From positions 930,001 through 994,000 of the forward strand of contig NZ_JBHSMG010000001.1 in assembly GCF_042655435.1 (NCBI RefSeq): a stretch of DNA of 64,000 nt, read 5' to 3'. Shown here piece after piece: positions 18,101 to 25,640 of this stretch. A program made the translations under genes and the position numbers. A model generated the notes under the pieces. The model did not search any database and was not told where the DNA came from. It saw only the letters and a list, made by a program, of their open reading frames with translations. The stretch's first letter is position 1. Each line of letters begins with the position of its first letter. The DNA comes from Lysinimonas soli. GTDB lineage: Bacteria > Actinomycetota > Actinomycetes > Actinomycetales > Microbacteriaceae.

Positions 18101-18674
18101 TCCCCTCGCCGGGCTCGAGCTGCAGCTCGCCAAGCACGCCACGATCACGATCGGCGAGCTGCTCGACGGGGATTCCGTCGGCGACGGCGAGACCGTCACC
18201 CTGGCCGGCCTGATCACGAGCGTGCAGCACCGCACCGCGCGCAACTCGGGCAACCAGTACGGGATCGTGCAGCTCGAGGACTTCGGCGGTGAGATCGCCG
18301 TGATGTTCCTCGGCAAGACCTATCAGGAGTTCTCGCCGGCGCTGGCGAGCGATGCCATCGCCGTGATCCGGGGACGGGTCAGCCTGCGCGACGACGGGAT
18401 GAACATCCACGCCGCCAGCATGTTCCTGCCCGACACGGGCCAGAGCCTCGGCTCGGGTCCGCTCGTCATCTCGGTGCCGGAGCAGCGCGCGACCACCGAG
18501 ATCGTCACCGCCCTCAACGACGTGCTGATCCGGCACTCCGGCGACAACGAGGTGCGGCTGCGCCTGGTGCGCGGCGACACCGCGCGGATGTTCGAGATCC
18601 CCTACCCGGTCTCGGTGACCGCCGACCTCTACGGCGAGCTGAAGCGCCTGCTGGGACCCAACTGCGTCGTCTAG
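15150..18674 (+). CDS. dnaE: DNA polymerase III alpha subunit
   Basis: Replicative C-family polymerase, 1174 residues. An N-terminal PHP domain opens with HLHVHTEYSMLDGA; the palm holds the catalytic aspartates in PDVDVDFDDRRR and the motif GPGRGSAAGSLVAY; fingers follow (ALYRPGPMGMNSH, KAHSAGYGVLSYWTAY); a tandem HhH and an OB-fold (VTLAGLITSVQHRTARNSG) lie at the C-terminus. It is DnaE1-like rather than the shorter error-prone DnaE2. The stop codon is shared with that of the opposite-strand flavin reductase within CTAG. Confidence 0.96.
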   Translation: MANDSFVHLHVHTEYSMLDGAARVTDLMKAAAEQGMPAIAITDHGNNFGAYDFWKQATAAGIKPIIGTEAYITPGTHRGDRSRVRWGNGGEDDVSGAGAYTHMTLLAENTAGMHNLFRLSSLASIEGYYYKPRMDRELLSRYASGLIGTTGCASGEVQTRLRLGQYDEAKRAASELRDIFGKDNYFAEIMDHGIGIERRVMGDLIRLAKDLDLPLVATNDLHYTHAHDSSAHEILLCVQSGSTMEDPNRFRLEGNEYYLKSAAQMRQLFSDHPDSCDNTLLIAERCEIGFEKRDLMPRFPVPEGETEATWFEKEVETGLARRFPGGVDAEHRARAQYEVDVIKQMGFPGYFLVVADFIGWAKSQGIRVGPGRGSAAGSLVAYAMGITELDPMKYGLIFERFLNPERVSMPDVDVDFDDRRRPEVIRYVTEKYGDDRVAQIVTYGTIKAKQALKDSARVLGMPFSVGEKLTKAMPPAIMGKDISLGDMVNPAAERYKEAGDFRALVAADGEAAKVFETARGIENLKRQWGVHAAGVIMSAEPLIDVLPLMKREDDGAIITQFDQPPLEDLGLLKMDFLGLRNLTVIQDALNAIEKNTGTALEIENLDLDLDKPTYELLSRGDTLGVFQLDGGAMRALLRQLKPTNFEDISAVIALYRPGPMGMNSHTNYALRKNGLQQIDAIHPELEEPLREILGMTFGLIVYQEQVMSVAQKVAGFALGQADVLRRAMGKKKKSELDKQFADFEAGMLGNGYSKQAVQVLWDTLMPFADYAFNKAHSAGYGVLSYWTAYLKANHPAEYMAALLTSVGDSKDKLGMYLNECRRMGIRVLPPDVNESWVDFTAVPNIEGPGDIRFGLGAVRNVGAGVVEGIRLAREQKGRFTTFHDFLRKVPIPVANKRTVESLIKAGAFDSLGATRRALMEIHEEAVEAAVSVKRNEANGQVGFDFDSLWDEPEAVDHIPPRPEWAKRDKLAFEREMLGLYVSDHPLAGLELQLAKHATITIGELLDGDSVGDGETVTLAGLITSVQHRTARNSGNQYGIVQLEDFGGEIAVMFLGKTYQEFSPALASDAIAVIRGRVSLRDDGMNIHAASMFLPDTGQSLGSGPLVISVPEQRATTEIVTALNDVLIRHSGDNEVRLRLVRGDTARMFEIPYPVSVTADLYGELKRLLGPNCVV

Positions 18675-19186
18675 ACCCGGTCGCCCGGCTTCCAGTACTG
18701 CCGCTCGTGGTACAGCAGCGGCACGTCCGGCTCGCCGAGGGCGCCGTCCTCGATGCGCACGACGATCGCGGCGCTCTGCTCGACGGGGTAACGGCCGATG
18801 ATGCGGCAGAGCATCCAGGCCGGCACGTCCCTGAGCAGGGGCAGACCGAGCGGCCCGGGTGCCCAGTGCTCGCCCTCGAAGCGCTGGGAGGCATCCAGAG
18901 AGAGCTGCTCGGCGGCGGCGCGGTTGCGGATGCCCAGCAGATGCACGATGACGTGATCGGTCTGCTCGATCGCGGGCCAGGCGCTCGCTTTGCGCGCCAT
19001 GTTGAAAGTGGCCATCGGCGGATCCGCGGCCAGCGACGCCAAGGAGGTCGCCGTGAACCCGGCGGGACGCCCGTCAGGGCCGAGCGCCGTGATGACCGAC
19101 ACTCCTGCCGCGAGGCGGCGGAAGGCGAGCTTGAAGGCGGAGACGTCATCGGTGATCTGCGGTTCGGAGTTGTCGACGGCGTCCAT
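18671..19186 (-). CDS. Flavin reductase domain protein (FMN-binding split barrel)
   Basis: Likely NAD(P)H:flavin oxidoreductase of the small component type, supplying reduced flavin to a monooxygenase or acting alone. The 171-residue protein has AFRRLAAGVSVITALGPDGRPAGFTATSLASLAADPPM, the standard FMN-binding start of the family, and a GEHW-type motif (FEGEHWAPGPLGLPLL) in the middle. No monooxygenase partner lies beside it, so its physiological role is unknown. It ends tail to tail with dnaE, sharing four bases. Confidence 0.85.
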   Translation of the reverse strand: MDAVDNSEPQITDDVSAFKLAFRRLAAGVSVITALGPDGRPAGFTATSLASLAADPPMATFNMARKASAWPAIEQTDHVIVHLLGIRNRAAAEQLSLDASQRFEGEHWAPGPLGLPLLRDVPAWMLCRIIGRYPVEQSAAIVVRIEDGALGEPDVPLLYHERQYWKPGDRV

Positions 19187-19230
19187 GCTCCGATCGTGCC
19201 ATGATCGGCGACCGCTAACATGGTGACGCC

Positions 19231-20538
19231 ATGATCCAGACGCTCGACCTCCGCGGACGCCGCCCCAGCCGAGCCGAACTGATCGCTCTCGTGCCGCGCG
19301 CGCAGGTCGACGTCACGGTCGCGGCCGGCACCGCTGCCGAACTGATCGCCGAGGTGCGGGCGACGGGTGAGGACGCCCTCCGCTCCCAGGCGGAGCGCTT
19401 GGACCGGGTACGTCCGGATGCCATCCGAGTCGCCCCTGCCGACATCGCTGCCGCGGTCGCCGGCCTCGACCCGGTCGTGCGGGCCGCGCTGCACGAGGCG
19501 ATCCGCCGGGTGCGCCTGGCGAGCGAGGCGCAGGTGCCGCAGCCGGCCGTGATCGCCATGGGGCCCGGCGCCGAGGTCGTGCAGCGCTGGCAGCCGATCG
19601 AGAGGGTCGGGTTCTACGTTCCCGGTGGCAAGGCCGTGTATCCCTCGAGTGTCGTGATGAACGTCGTGCCCGCGCAGGTCGCCGGTGTGGCCTCGGTCGT
19701 GCTCGCCTCGCCTCCGCAGGCCGCATTCGGCGGGGGAGTGCACCCCACGATCCTGGGCGCCGCGGGCATCCTCGGGGTCGACGAGGTGTACGCCATGGGC
19801 GGGGCGGGAGCGATCGGCGCGCTCGCCTACGGGGTTCCCGGCCTCGGGCTCGACCCCGTCGACCTCATCACGGGACCGGGCAACGTGTACGTCGCCGCGG
19901 CCAAGCGTCTGGTGCGCGGCGTGGTGGGGATCGACTCGGAGGCGGGCCCCACCGAGATCCTGGTCATCGCGGATGCCACGGCCGAGCCCGCGCTCATCGC
20001 CGCTGACCTGGTCAGCCAGGCCGAGCACGACGAGATGGCCGCCGCCGTTCTGGTGACCGACTCGCCGGAGCTGGTCGCCGCACTCCTGCCGCACCTCGAG
20101 CGGCTCGCGGCGAGCACCGCGCACCACGAGCGGGTCCGTGTCGCGCTGGGCGCCCGTCAGTCCGCCGTCGTGCTCGTCGACGACCTGACCGCGGCGGCGG
20201 CGTTCAGCAACGCCTACGGCCCCGAGCACCTCGAACTTCAGACCGCCGACCCCGAGCGCACCCTCGAGCTGATCACCAACGCGGGTGCCGTGTTCCTCGG
20301 GCGCGATGCGCCGGTGAGCCTGGGGGACTACCTGGCCGGGTCCAACCACGTCCTTCCGACCGGCGGGCAGTCGCGGTTCTCATCCGGTCTCGGTGCCGTG
20401 ACCTTCCTGAGGTCGCAGCAGCTGATCCGCTACGACCGCGAGGGGCTGACCGGGGTGCGCGACGGCATCCGTGCGCTCAGCGATGCCGAGCAGCTCCCGG
20501 CGCACGGCGACGCGGTCGACGCCCGATTCGACGGTTAG
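19231..20538 (+). CDS. hisD: Histidinol dehydrogenase
   Basis: Zn enzyme that oxidises L-histidinol to L-histidine in two NAD steps. The 435-residue protein has family blocks: ERVGFYVPGGKAVYPSSV, GAGAIGALAYG, TGPGNVYVAAAKRLV, IDSEAGPTEILVIAD, DLVSQAEHDE (Zn and base residues), and GDYLAGSNHVLPTGG near the end. Other his genes are not in the window. It stands divergent from the flavin reductase with a 44-bp gap and is followed 68 bp later by nrdR. Confidence 0.95.
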   Translation: MIQTLDLRGRRPSRAELIALVPRAQVDVTVAAGTAAELIAEVRATGEDALRSQAERLDRVRPDAIRVAPADIAAAVAGLDPVVRAALHEAIRRVRLASEAQVPQPAVIAMGPGAEVVQRWQPIERVGFYVPGGKAVYPSSVVMNVVPAQVAGVASVVLASPPQAAFGGGVHPTILGAAGILGVDEVYAMGGAGAIGALAYGVPGLGLDPVDLITGPGNVYVAAAKRLVRGVVGIDSEAGPTEILVIADATAEPALIAADLVSQAEHDEMAAAVLVTDSPELVAALLPHLERLAASTAHHERVRVALGARQSAVVLVDDLTAAAAFSNAYGPEHLELQTADPERTLELITNAGAVFLGRDAPVSLGDYLAGSNHVLPTGGQSRFSSGLGAVTFLRSQQLIRYDREGLTGVRDGIRALSDAEQLPAHGDAVDARFDG

Positions 20539-20606
20539 CGCCCCCGGCATCCGAACCCTCCGGCATCCCGGCGTTCGACGCCCGGCCGCCGTATCCTGGT
20601 CGCACC

Positions 20607-21086
20607 ATGTTCTGCCCCTTCTGCCGCTTTCCGGACAGCCGCGTCATCGATTCGCGCACCTCGGACGACGGCCTCGCGATCCGGCGACGCCGGCAGTGCC
20701 CGCAGTGCGGTCGGCGCTTCTCGACGACCGAGACCGCGAGCCTCAGCGTCATCAAACGCAGCGGGATCGTCGAGCCGTTCAGCCGCGAGAAGATCGTGTC
20801 GGGCGTGCGCAAGGCGTGCCAGGGGCGCCCCGTGAGCGACGCCGACCTCGCACTGCTCGCGCAGAAGGTCGAGGAGTCGATCCGCGCGACCGGCGTCTCG
20901 CAGATCGAGGCGAACGACATCGGCCTATCGATCCTTCCGCCGTTGCGGGAGCTCGACGAGGTGGCGTACCTCCGCTTCGCGAGCGTCTACCAGGGCTTCG
21001 ACTCCCTCGAGGACTTCGAAGCCGCGATCACCCTGCTGCGGGTCGAGCACACGACCGCCGTCGACGAGGTGCCGAGCGAGGGCTGA
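20607..21086 (+). CDS. nrdR: Transcriptional repressor NrdR
   Basis: Nucleotide-sensing repressor of ribonucleotide reductase genes. The 159-residue protein has a Zn ribbon (MFCPFC at residues 3-6 and CPQCGRRF at 31-38) and an ATP-cone (KRSGIVEPFSREKIVSGVRKAC). The zinc cysteines are complete. No nrd genes lie nearby, as is common for NrdR. It acts by binding NrdR boxes upstream of nrd operons elsewhere in the genome. Confidence 0.95.
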   Translation: MFCPFCRFPDSRVIDSRTSDDGLAIRRRRQCPQCGRRFSTTETASLSVIKRSGIVEPFSREKIVSGVRKACQGRPVSDADLALLAQKVEESIRATGVSQIEANDIGLSILPPLRELDEVAYLRFASVYQGFDSLEDFEAAITLLRVEHTTAVDEVPSEG

Positions 21087-21110
21087 GCGGTTCGATAGCC
21101 TGATCCAGGT

Positions 21111-22133
21111 ATGTACCGCCTCTTCTTCCGACTCGTCCTCTCGCGCCTCGACCCCGAGTTCGCGCACCACCTGGCCTTCGTGGTCATCAGGGTGCTCCCG
21201 GTAGTCGGCATCGGCTCGCTCCTTCGGCGGTGGGCTCGCCCGGATCCGCGTCGGGCCGTGCACACCCTGGGCCTGACCTTCCCGTCACCGTTCGGGCTCG
21301 CCGCCGGCTTCGACAAGGATGCGCGCGGCGTCCGCGGCCTCGGTCAACTCGGATTCGGTCATGTCGAGATCGGCACCGTGACCGCGCGAGCGCAGCCGGG
21401 CAACCCGAAGCCGCGACTGTTCCGGCTCATCCGCGACCGTGCGGTGATCAATCGGATGGGCTTCAACAATGCGGGGGCCGCGGCGGCAGTGCCGCGACTG
21501 GAGCGCGAGGCGGGTCGAAGGATCCGCCCGGTCATCGGCGTCAACATCGGCAAGAGCCGCGTCGTCGAGGTGGATGACGCGATCCCCGACTACCTCGAGA
21601 GCACCCGGCTGCTTGCTCCGCACGCCGACTACCTCGTGGTCAACGTGAGCTCGCCGAACACGCCGGGCCTGCGCGGACTGCAGGAGCTCGACAAGCTCGC
21701 GCCCCTGCTGGAAGCGGTGCGCGACGCGGCGGCGGGCGTGCCCGTTCTGGTCAAGATCGCCCCGGACCTGCGCGACGAGGAGGTGCTGCGCATCGCCGAG
21801 CTGACGGTGCGACTGCGGCTCGCCGGCATCGTCGCGACCAACACGACCCTGTCACGCGAGGGGCTGATCACCCCGGCTGCCGAGGTCGAGGCGATCGGGG
21901 CCGGCGGACTCTCCGGCGCCCCGCTCGCGGCGCGATCGCTCGAGGTGCTGCGACTGCTGCGCGGTGCCGTTCCGCCCGAGCTCTGCCTGATCTCGGTCGG
22001 CGGGGTCGAGACGGCGGCGGATGTCGCGCAGCGCCTGGCGGCTGGGGCCACCCTCGTGCAGGGCTACACCGCGTTCCTGTACCGCGGACCGCTCTGGGCG
22101 GCCTCGATCAACCGGGGGCTACGGCAGGGCTGA
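21111..22133 (+). CDS. pyrD: Class 2 dihydroorotate dehydrogenase (quinone)
   Basis: Membrane-associated FMN enzyme that oxidises dihydroorotate to orotate using quinone, the redox step of pyrimidine synthesis. The 340-residue protein has the class 2 N-terminal helices (MYRLFFRLVLSRLDPEFAHH), then FGLAAGFDKDARGV, NRMGFNNAGA, NVSSPNTPGLRGLQ with the catalytic Ser typical of class 2, and GIVATNTTLSREGL. The C-terminal phosphate-binding motif is GGVETAADVAQRLAAGATLVQGYTA. It converges on the DUF3043 gene. Confidence 0.95.
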   Translation: MYRLFFRLVLSRLDPEFAHHLAFVVIRVLPVVGIGSLLRRWARPDPRRAVHTLGLTFPSPFGLAAGFDKDARGVRGLGQLGFGHVEIGTVTARAQPGNPKPRLFRLIRDRAVINRMGFNNAGAAAAVPRLEREAGRRIRPVIGVNIGKSRVVEVDDAIPDYLESTRLLAPHADYLVVNVSSPNTPGLRGLQELDKLAPLLEAVRDAAAGVPVLVKIAPDLRDEEVLRIAELTVRLRLAGIVATNTTLSREGLITPAAEVEAIGAGGLSGAPLAARSLEVLRLLRGAVPPELCLISVGGVETAADVAQRLAAGATLVQGYTAFLYRGPLWAASINRGLRQG

Positions 22134-22152
22134 CGCCCCGCGGGACGTCAGC
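22129..22152. terminator. Stem-loop containing both convergent stop codons
   Basis: GCTGACG (22129-22135) pairs with CGTCAGC (22146-22152) around a 10-nt loop. The TGA of pyrD lies in the left arm and the TGA of the minus-strand DUF3043 gene in the right arm. There is no clear T-run, so the role as a bidirectional terminator is inference. Confidence 0.35.
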
Positions 22153-22735
22153 TCGGGTACTGCCCGCGCTTGACCTGCGGCTTCGGCAGCCGCATCGGCC
22201 TCAGCTGGATGGCGCGCATGAAGGCGTACCAGCGCACGCCCCGCTCGACCTTGTCTTTGCCGAACTTGTCGCCGAGCTTGCGATTGACGCTCGCGCCCAG
22301 GTAGAGCCCGTCGGCGACGACGATGATCAGAACGCCCCACACCGCGATCAGCGCGATGCTCGAGTACTGCACCGGCAGGAAGTAGGTGAGGATCACGAGC
22401 ACCAGGATCGGCAAGAGCACCTCGCCGAGGCTGAAGCGCGCGTCGACGAAGTCGCGCACGTAGCGCTTCTGCGGGCCCTTGTCGCGCAGCGGCAGGTACT
22501 TGTCGTTGCCCTGGGCCATGCCGATCCGCGCCTTCTCGCGCTGCAGCGCGGCCTGATCGCGCGACTGGCGCGCGGCCAGCCGACGATCGCTCGGCACGAG
22601 CGGCTGCTTGCGCGCCGCCTCCTGCTCCTTGCGGGTCGGGGTGGGGCGGCCCTTCGTCACGGGCGCGTCGACGCCGGCCTCATCCGCCGGCTCGGCGGCC
22701 GTCGCGTCGCGGTCGGTCTTGGGGGTCTTGGCCAC
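22148..22735 (-). CDS. DUF3043 family membrane protein
   Basis: Actinobacterial protein of unknown function, 195 residues. A charged, Lys/Arg/Gln-rich N-terminal half (GRPTPTRKEQEAARKQPL) precedes the conserved block MGQGNDKYLPLRDKGPQKRYVRDFVDARF and two closely spaced membrane helices around residues 117-155, ending with KRGQYPS-type text. It is widespread in actinobacteria and usually annotated only by domain. It stands tail to tail with pyrD and head to head with the M20 peptidase (41-bp gap). Confidence 0.85.
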   Translation of the reverse strand: MAKTPKTDRDATAAEPADEAGVDAPVTKGRPTPTRKEQEAARKQPLVPSDRRLAARQSRDQAALQREKARIGMAQGNDKYLPLRDKGPQKRYVRDFVDARFSLGEVLLPILVLVILTYFLPVQYSSIALIAVWGVLIIVVADGLYLGASVNRKLGDKFGKDKVERGVRWYAFMRAIQLRPMRLPKPQVKRGQYPS

Positions 22736-22776
22736 GGTGTGGGTCCTTGCTCTCGTGTGGTGTTTAGATTACCCGC

Positions 22777-24207
22777 ATGGCTTCGCACCACGCTTCCGAG
22801 TCCTCGTCGTCCGCGTCCGGTATCACCGAGGGGGCGGATGCCCTACGTGAACTCGTACAGGCCGGTCTGCCGAGAGCGATCGCCGAACTCTCGACGCTCG
22901 TGCGCATCCCCTCGGTGTCGTGGGACGGATTCGATCACGGGCACGTGGTCGCCAGCGCGGAGAAGGTGGCCGAGCTGGCCCGTGAGACCGGCGTCTTCGA
23001 CGAGGTCGAGATCATCCAGGTGCCGATCGCCGAGACCGGCCGGCTCGGCCTCCCGGCGGTGCTCGCCCGTCGTGCGGCGCGGAACGGCCGCCCGACCGTG
23101 CTCCTGTACGCGCACCACGACGTGCAGCCCGAGGGCGACGAGGGGCACTGGGACTCCAAGCCCTTCGAGCCGACCCTGCGTGGCGATCGCCTGTACGGAC
23201 GAGGGACGGCGGATGACAAGGCCGGCGTCGTCACGCACCTGGCGGCTATCCGCGCGCTCACGAGCGCACTCGGCGCGGAACCCGAACTCGGCATCGTGTT
23301 GTTCGTCGAGGGGGAGGAGGAGTTCCTCTCCCGCTCGCTCCCGACGATCCTGGAACGCCATCACCAGCAGCTCGCGGCCGACACGATCATCGTGGCGGAT
23401 TCGGGCAACTGGGACCTCGAGACCCCGGCGCTGACCGTCGGCCTGCGCGGTGCGGTGGCGTTCAACCTGCGCATCAGCACCCTGAGCCACGCCGTGCACT
23501 CCGGGCAGTACGGGGGAGCGGTGCCCGACGCGATGCTCGCCGCGATCGAACTGCTCGCCACCCTGTGGAAGAAAGACGGCTCGGTCGCGGTGAAGGGGCT
23601 GACCGCCCACGTCGCCGAGACGCCCGAGTACGACGAAGCCAAGCTCCGCGACGAGACCGGGCTGCTGGACGGCGCGGAGCCGATCGGCTCGGGCGACATC
23701 CTCTCCCGGTCGTGGTACCAGCCCTCGATCACGGTCACCGGCATCGACGCCCCGAGCGTCAAGAACGCCTCGAACACGCTCGTGCCGAGTGTGCGGGTGC
23801 GCATCAGCGGGCGGGTTGCCCCGGGGCAGGACGCCCGCGAGTTCTACGAGAAGCTCGAGGCGCACCTGCTCGAGCACGCGCCGTTCGGGGCGCAGTTGAG
23901 CATCGAGGACCTCGACCTGGGCGAGGCGTTCCTCGTCGACACCAGCGGCTGGGCCGCAGCCGATGCCCTCGACACCATGCACGAAGCCTGGGGCGTCCCC
24001 CCGGTGTCGATGGGATCGGGCGGCTCGATCCCGTTCATCGCCGACCTGGTGAGCCGCTACCCGGCGGCGCAGATCCTGATCACGGGGGTCGAAGATCCGG
24101 ACGCGCGGGCGCACAGCCCGAACGAGTCGCTGCACCTGCCGACCCTGCAGCGCGCCATCCTGTCGGAGGCCCTGCTGTTGGCCCGGATGAACTCGCGTTC
24201 GCTGTAG
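22777..24207 (+). CDS. M20-family dipeptidase
   Basis: Zinc metallopeptidase expected to cleave dipeptides or related amide substrates in the cytosol. The 476-residue protein has the metal motifs LLYAHHDVQPEGD and GRGTADDKAGVV, FVEGEEEFLS with the catalytic Glu pair, then the lid/dimerisation domain and a C-terminal GSIPFIADL and HSPNESLHL. It resembles the PepV/CNDP-like dipeptidase subgroup. The first ~25 residues are Ser-rich and not conserved. The nearest neighbours give no substrate hint. Confidence 0.9.
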   Translation: MASHHASESSSSASGITEGADALRELVQAGLPRAIAELSTLVRIPSVSWDGFDHGHVVASAEKVAELARETGVFDEVEIIQVPIAETGRLGLPAVLARRAARNGRPTVLLYAHHDVQPEGDEGHWDSKPFEPTLRGDRLYGRGTADDKAGVVTHLAAIRALTSALGAEPELGIVLFVEGEEEFLSRSLPTILERHHQQLAADTIIVADSGNWDLETPALTVGLRGAVAFNLRISTLSHAVHSGQYGGAVPDAMLAAIELLATLWKKDGSVAVKGLTAHVAETPEYDEAKLRDETGLLDGAEPIGSGDILSRSWYQPSITVTGIDAPSVKNASNTLVPSVRVRISGRVAPGQDAREFYEKLEAHLLEHAPFGAQLSIEDLDLGEAFLVDTSGWAAADALDTMHEAWGVPPVSMGSGGSIPFIADLVSRYPAAQILITGVEDPDARAHSPNESLHLPTLQRAILSEALLLARMNSRSL

Positions 24208-24245
24208 CCCGCGAAGCCGGCCGCTCCCGACGTACACTGTCTGAC

Positions 24246-24614
24246 ATGTCCGACACCATGACTGCACCCACTGGGACCGAGCCCGCCACTCACGGCGTGA
24301 AACTCTCCGATGTCGCCGCCGACAAGGTGCGCAGCCTGCTCGAGCAGGAGGGTCGCGACGATCTGCGCCTGCGGGTCGCCGTGCAGCCCGGGGGCTGCTC
24401 CGGCCTGATCTACCAGCTGTACTTCGACGAGCGCCTGCTCGACGGTGACGCCACGGCCGATTTCGGCGGCGTGGAAGTGGTCGTCGACCAGATGAGCGTG
24501 CCCTATCTCGACGGCGCGTCGATCGACTTCGAAGACACCATCCAGAAGCAGGGTTTCACCATCGACAACCCCAACGCCTCGGGCAGCTGCGCCTGCGGAG
24601 ACTCGTTCCACTGA
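24246..24614 (+). CDS. erpA: A-type iron-sulfur carrier (ErpA/HesB family)
   Basis: Small Fe-S cluster insertion protein. The 122-residue protein has the A-type core: KLSDVAADKVRSLLEQEG, the first Cys in QPGGCSGLIYQLYF, the region VVDQMSVPYLDGASIDFED, and the C-terminal Cys pair in GSCACGDSFH. All three cluster ligands are present. It sits directly upstream of the cytochrome oxidase genes, as in many actinobacteria, separated from them by a terminator hairpin, so it is probably transcribed apart. Confidence 0.9.
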   Translation: MSDTMTAPTGTEPATHGVKLSDVAADKVRSLLEQEGRDDLRLRVAVQPGGCSGLIYQLYFDERLLDGDATADFGGVEVVVDQMSVPYLDGASIDFEDTIQKQGFTIDNPNASGSCACGDSFH

Positions 24615-24649
24615 CTCGATGACGAGGGGCGTCTGACACGCCTCGCCGA

Positions 24650-24680
24650 GAGCGTCCACCGGGAGGTGGGCGCTCTTCTG
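24650..24680 (+). terminator. Rho-independent-like terminator after erpA
   Basis: Arms 24650-24660 (GAGCGTCCACC) and 24665-24675 (GGTGGGCGCTC) pair over 11 bp with one G-T wobble around a GGGA tetraloop, followed by TTCTGCGTT. This separates erpA from the ctaC operon. Confidence 0.7.
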
Positions 24681-24726
24681 CGTTGTAGAGTGGTGACGAA
24701 CCAGCCCCACGCTCGAGAGGTTACAG

Positions 24727-25638
24727 GTGCGCCCCAAACGCCCGCAGAATCGGACCACAGCGATCCGACCCCGCCGATCCCGTTTGGCTCGCTGGGCCCT
24801 TGCGCCCATCGGCGTCGTCGTCGCGGTCGTGCTGGCTGGATGCTCGCAGCAGCAGCTGGACGGCTTCCTCCCCGGAGGCCCCGGCGTCACCAACCACACG
24901 CAGATGGTCACGAGCCTGTGGGTCAACTCGTGGATCGTGCTGCTCGGCGTGGGCGTGGTCACCTGGGGTCTCATCATCTGGGCCGCCGTGGTCTACCGCC
25001 GCCGCAAGGGCCAGACCGGCCTTCCCGTGCAGCTGCGGTACAACATGCCGATCGAGATCTTCTACACGATCGTCCCGCTGATCCTCGTGCTCGGTTTCTT
25101 CGCCTTCACGGCGCGTGACCAGGCGACGATCGAGGCCAACCCGGGCAATCCCGACGTCAAGGTCGAGGTCTTCGGCAAGCGCTGGTCGTGGGACTTCAAC
25201 TACCTCGATGAGAAGGTCTACTCGCCCGGCGTTCAGGTGCAGAACCGGCTCAACGCCGACGGCAGCGTCGACCTCAGCAAGCTGCCCACGCTCTACCTGC
25301 CGGTCAACAAGAAGGTGCAGATCGACATCGAGTCGCGCGACGTCGCGCACTCGTTCTGGGTCATCGACTTCCTGTACAAGAAGGACCTGATCCCGGGTCA
25401 GACCAACCACATGTACTTCATCCCCGAGAAGCTCGGCACCTACCAGGGCAAGTGCGCCGAGCTGTGTGGTGAGTACCACGCCGACATGCTCTTCCAGGTC
25501 AAGGTCGTCTCCCAAGCGGAGTACGACCAGCAGATCCAGGACCTGAAGGATCTCGGTCAGGTCGGTCGACTCGGCCCCGAGTACAACACCAACTCCAACC
25601 TGCCGGGAACCGGCGCCACGACGACGACAGAGGGCTAG
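24727..25638 (+). CDS. ctaC: Cytochrome c oxidase subunit II
   Basis: CuA-bearing subunit of the aa3 oxidase that takes electrons from the bc1 complex. The 303-residue protein starts with an Arg-rich lipoprotein signal peptide with lipobox LAGC near residue 39, so it should be an LspA substrate. Two membrane helices follow (WIVLLGVGVVTWGLIIW, FYTIVPLILVLGFFAF). The cupredoxin domain has the CuA site CAELCGEYHADM and the upstream ligand His in DVAHSFWV. The GTG start lies 112 bp from erpA, past its terminator. It leads the ctaC-ctaD-ctaF operon. Confidence 0.96.
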   Translation: MRPKRPQNRTTAIRPRRSRLARWALAPIGVVVAVVLAGCSQQQLDGFLPGGPGVTNHTQMVTSLWVNSWIVLLGVGVVTWGLIIWAAVVYRRRKGQTGLPVQLRYNMPIEIFYTIVPLILVLGFFAFTARDQATIEANPGNPDVKVEVFGKRWSWDFNYLDEKVYSPGVQVQNRLNADGSVDLSKLPTLYLPVNKKVQIDIESRDVAHSFWVIDFLYKKDLIPGQTNHMYFIPEKLGTYQGKCAELCGEYHADMLFQVKVVSQAEYDQQIQDLKDLGQVGRLGPEYNTNSNLPGTGATTTTEG

Positions 25639-25640
25639 GC

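Noticed and set aside
15129..18536. 1135-codon minus-strand open frame opposite dnaE
   Set aside because: Shadow of dnaE. High GC leaves antisense frames open; residues are His/Arg/Gly/Asp-biased with no family motif.
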